A stretch of 49,012 nucleotides of DNA. Origin: an uncultured Oscillospiraceae bacterium (lineage in GTDB: Bacteria > Bacillota > Clostridia > Oscillospirales > Ruminococcaceae). Positions 47,075-49,012 of this stretch are shown piece after piece. Each line of letters begins with the position of its first letter. Within the stretch, counting starts at the first letter, position 1. A model generated the notes under the pieces. It did not search any database and was not told the DNA's origin. It was given only the letters and a program-made list of their open reading frames with translations. The position numbers and the translations under genes were made by a program. The DNA is taken from positions 74,549 to 123,560 of the forward strand of contig CAJUMG010000004.1 of the NCBI GenBank assembly GCA_910587335.1, given 5' to 3'.

Positions 47075-48466
47075 CTACAGAACCTTCTTCACCAGCTCCA
47101 CCGCGCTTTCCTCCGCGGGGTCATTGGTTCCCAGTTCGCCACGAAAGGCACGGGCGAGAATGGATTTCTTGATGGTGTCGATCTGGGCGAGGACCGCTTC
47201 GGCGGCTTCTTTGGCCTGTTGGTCTTTGGATAGGAGGTTATCAAGCATACAAACAATTTCTTTTTGCTCAGGTAATGATGGAACATAAAATTCTATCAAT
47301 TTCATGTTCTTTTGGGATACATTGCGCATTCCATCTTGATTTCCAGATGCAAGCTGTTCAATTTGTTCTCTATATAGATTTGAACGTGTAAAGTAGAGTA
47401 TATACTCAGGAATCACAGATTTATCGAAACGAAATCGTAATATTTTATCCGAAAGCATCAATCGTCTGCCAATACTCTTTACAATAACGCAGTTTCCCAC
47501 TAACTGCAATGTATTCGCACGGCTGAAAAGAAAATCACCGATGTGAATTTGTGTTTTTTCGTTCCACTGCTCTTTTAGCGTACACGTCTTGCTTTCTAGT
47601 TCATCAAATTCTCCCCATGTGACAGCACTAACTTTTACAACACCAAATTCACCGTCTTCTGGTGGCCGTCCTTCCGCACTCCAATTCTTCCCTGCCTCAA
47701 CTGATACAATAAAGTTTCCCCAAGGATTATGTGTCCAGCTCTCCAACCCAACCCCGTGTTCTTCTCTCCACTTGGCCGTGAGCTCGCCGGTAAAGGCTTT
47801 ATGGAGGATCGCGGACTTTCGCAGTTCAAACCCGTCCACCACAGATTGGGCTTTTTCCTTCGCCTCGTCCAGCTTGGCAAACAGGCTTTCGATGCGGGAG
47901 ACAATGCGTTGCTGTTCAGGGAGAGGGGGAAGGGTAAATCCAATTTCGGCTAAGTCTTTGACAGACACACCACCAATAAGTCCATGTTTTTTGGCATTGA
48001 ATTGATCAATAAAATACTGACTTTGCAAAACATAAAATATAAATCGCGGATTTACAGTTTTGGCGACAAATGCGCAGAGCTTATTTCCAAAGCAAACATT
48101 TCGTGTTACAAATCCAACTTTACGACCTGCACTACCGCCTTCAATACATAACAAGGCAGTATTTGCAGGAGCCACTTTAAAGTTTGTAAAGTCCGGTATC
48201 CTTACATTTGTTTCGTAATTTACCTGACAATTGAATCCTACATCCTTTGTTGCTATAAAAAGGAGCCCATTTTTTTGCCCCATGTACTTTTCCGCCTTTG
48301 TTTTTTCGCTAATACTATTTCCTGTATATATTTCAGAAACAAATTTAAGCTTTACCCAGCACCAATTCTCCGGCACGGGGTATGGCTGATCCTCTGCCGG
48401 CACAAGCACCTGCCGCAGCTTTTCCTCTGGCGAGAGTTTATCCGCCGTCTTTTTCCCTTTCGCCAT
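47075..48466 (-). CDS. hsdS: Type I restriction-modification specificity subunit HsdS
   Basis: A 463-residue HsdS that recognises the bipartite DNA target. Two target-recognition domains (about 35-190 and 250-405) are each followed by a conserved helix. The repeats are alike: LPPLPEQQRIVSRIESL with RKSAILHKAFTGELT, and VPSLPEQKEIVCMLDNL with KKSILARAFRGELG. The target-recognition parts, especially around 48000-48300, are more A+T-rich than the conserved parts, a usual sign of domain exchange. ATG at 48464-48466 shares one base with the hsdM stop, so the genes are coupled. No hsdR lies downstream before the plus-strand cotransporter gene; it may be upstream of hsdM, outside the window. Confidence 0.93.
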   Translation of the reverse strand: MAKGKKTADKLSPEEKLRQVLVPAEDQPYPVPENWCWVKLKFVSEIYTGNSISEKTKAEKYMGQKNGLLFIATKDVGFNCQVNYETNVRIPDFTNFKVAPANTALLCIEGGSAGRKVGFVTRNVCFGNKLCAFVAKTVNPRFIFYVLQSQYFIDQFNAKKHGLIGGVSVKDLAEIGFTLPPLPEQQRIVSRIESLFAKLDEAKEKAQSVVDGFELRKSAILHKAFTGELTAKWREEHGVGLESWTHNPWGNFIVSVEAGKNWSAEGRPPEDGEFGVVKVSAVTWGEFDELESKTCTLKEQWNEKTQIHIGDFLFSRANTLQLVGNCVIVKSIGRRLMLSDKILRFRFDKSVIPEYILYFTRSNLYREQIEQLASGNQDGMRNVSQKNMKLIEFYVPSLPEQKEIVCMLDNLLSKDQQAKEAAEAVLAQIDTIKKSILARAFRGELGTNDPAEESAVELVKKVL

Positions 48467-49012
48467 CACTCCACCCCCGACAGCGCTTTCAGCTCATTTA
48501 CCACGCTCTGCAAAAGGTCCGCCGCCTCTTCCATCTGGGCAATGGCTTCCTCGCCGCTTTCGACCGGGTCGGGCAGGTTGGCATAATCCACGATAGAATC
48601 ATCCCGGATCAGCCCCAGGTCCAGGCTATTGCCCTTTTGGGCGATCTGTTCGCGGGTGAACACACTCCACCGTTCGTCCTGCACGGCGCGGCGGTCTGCC
48701 GCCTCATACGCCGCCTCAAAGCCGGCAAAATGCTCGGTTTTCAGCGGACTCGTCTTGCCGAAAGAGGGCATATTGGTGCGCAGGTCATAGAACCAGACCT
48801 CCCGCGTGTTGCCCTTATCCGTTTTGCCGCGGGTGAAGAACAGGACGTTCGTCTTGACGCCCTGGGCATAGAAAATGCCGGTGGGCAGGCGCAGAACGGT
48901 ATGCAGATTGCACTTATCCATCAGGTCGGTGCGGATTTTCTCTCCTTCACCATCCGCAAAGAGGACATTATCCGGCAGAATTACGGCAGCACGGGCTTTT
49001 CCATCCGCTTTC
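48466..49012 (-). CDS. hsdM: Type I DNA methyltransferase HsdM (C-terminal part, runs off window)
   Basis: The last 181 codons of an N6-adenine methylase subunit. The visible text KARAAVILPDNVLFADGEGE, LHTVLRLPTGIFYAQGVKTN and VLFFTRG is the conserved stretch after the NPPF motif in HsdM proteins. The catalytic NPPF and SAM motifs would lie beyond 49012. The C-terminal helix (LQSVVNELKALSGVE) contacts HsdS. Stop TGA overlaps the hsdS start. Confidence 0.93.
   Translation of the reverse strand, partial: KADGKARAAVILPDNVLFADGEGEKIRTDLMDKCNLHTVLRLPTGIFYAQGVKTNVLFFTRGKTDKGNTREVWFYDLRTNMPSFGKTSPLKTEHFAGFEAAYEAADRRAVQDERWSVFTREQIAQKGNSLDLGLIRDDSIVDYANLPDPVESGEEAIAQMEEAADLLQSVVNELKALSGVE

Noticed and set aside
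1..49012. tRNA, rRNA, insertion sequences, integrases or prophage genes
   Set aside because: I scanned by eye for tRNA T-loop motifs, transposase or integrase signatures and terminal repeats and recognised none; a covariance-model scan would be needed to exclude small RNAs.

Overview
The window looks like a chromosomal segment of an anaerobic, probably spore-forming Firmicute of class Clostridia. An Oscillospirales/Ruminococcaceae-type gut bacterium is my best inference. The supporting evidence is the gene order ylxM-ffh-rpsP-khpA-rimM-trmD, a SpoIVFA/SpoIVFB-like pair next to a TIGR03960-type radical SAM gene, a Spo0A-type regulator, FeoA/FeoB iron uptake, a cobalamin-dependent methionine synthase with a separate activation-domain gene, strong AGGAGG ribosome sites, and TTGACA/TATAAT promoters. 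From 1 to about 41 kb nearly every gene lies on the minus strand. From about 41.4 to 46.9 kb genes lie on the plus strand. The last 2 kb return to minus.

Layout: 0-2.4 kb holds the start of a B12-binding radical SAM gene behind an M23/M50 (SpoIVFA/SpoIVFB-like) pair with a possible sigma-E promoter. 2.5-8 kb encodes two surface proteins: a GHL10-type lipoprotein and a 1279-residue membrane-anchored GHL10-like/amidase_3/Big_2 fusion. 8.2-13.3 kb has an M20 peptidase, a histidinol-phosphatase-like PHP enzyme and a nucleoside salvage operon (deoB-cdd-deoA). 13.4-18.2 kb has a lipoprotein cyclophilin, an unusual MreB-like gene, comF and recD2. 18.2-19.1 kb has two small unknown membrane proteins. 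19.3-23 kb is the SRP/ribosome maturation operon. 23.1-25.3 kb is feoA-feoB. 25.5-29.9 kb is metF - activation domain - metH, preceded by a Met/Cys-rich 36-codon ORF with its own promoter and terminator. 30-33.9 kb has a family-4 uracil-DNA glycosylase and a BlaI/BlaR1-like pair. 34-41 kb is a glucan locus: solute-binding protein, two permeases, 4-alpha-glucanotransferase and glycogen phosphorylase. Its genes fit together as import of maltodextrin, rearrangement by MalQ and phosphorolysis by GlgP; the transporter ATPase is not in the window.

On the plus strand are a small membrane/coiled-coil protein, a Spo0A-like regulator whose receiver lacks the phospho-acceptor Asp, lysS, and a Na+/phosphate-cotransporter-like protein with a PhoU-like tail. 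The window ends in a type I restriction-modification locus (hsdS and the 3' part of hsdM).

Most of the window is housekeeping. The items I consider most worth a second look are the Met/Cys-rich mini-gene ahead of the methionine operon, the Asp-less Spo0A-like protein, the MreB-like protein with an Asp-to-Asn change and an internal deletion, the degenerate GHL10 domain fused to an amidase, the non-penicillin-binding sensor of the BlaR1-like protein, and several structured leaders. No tRNA, rRNA, CRISPR array, insertion sequence or prophage was recognised.
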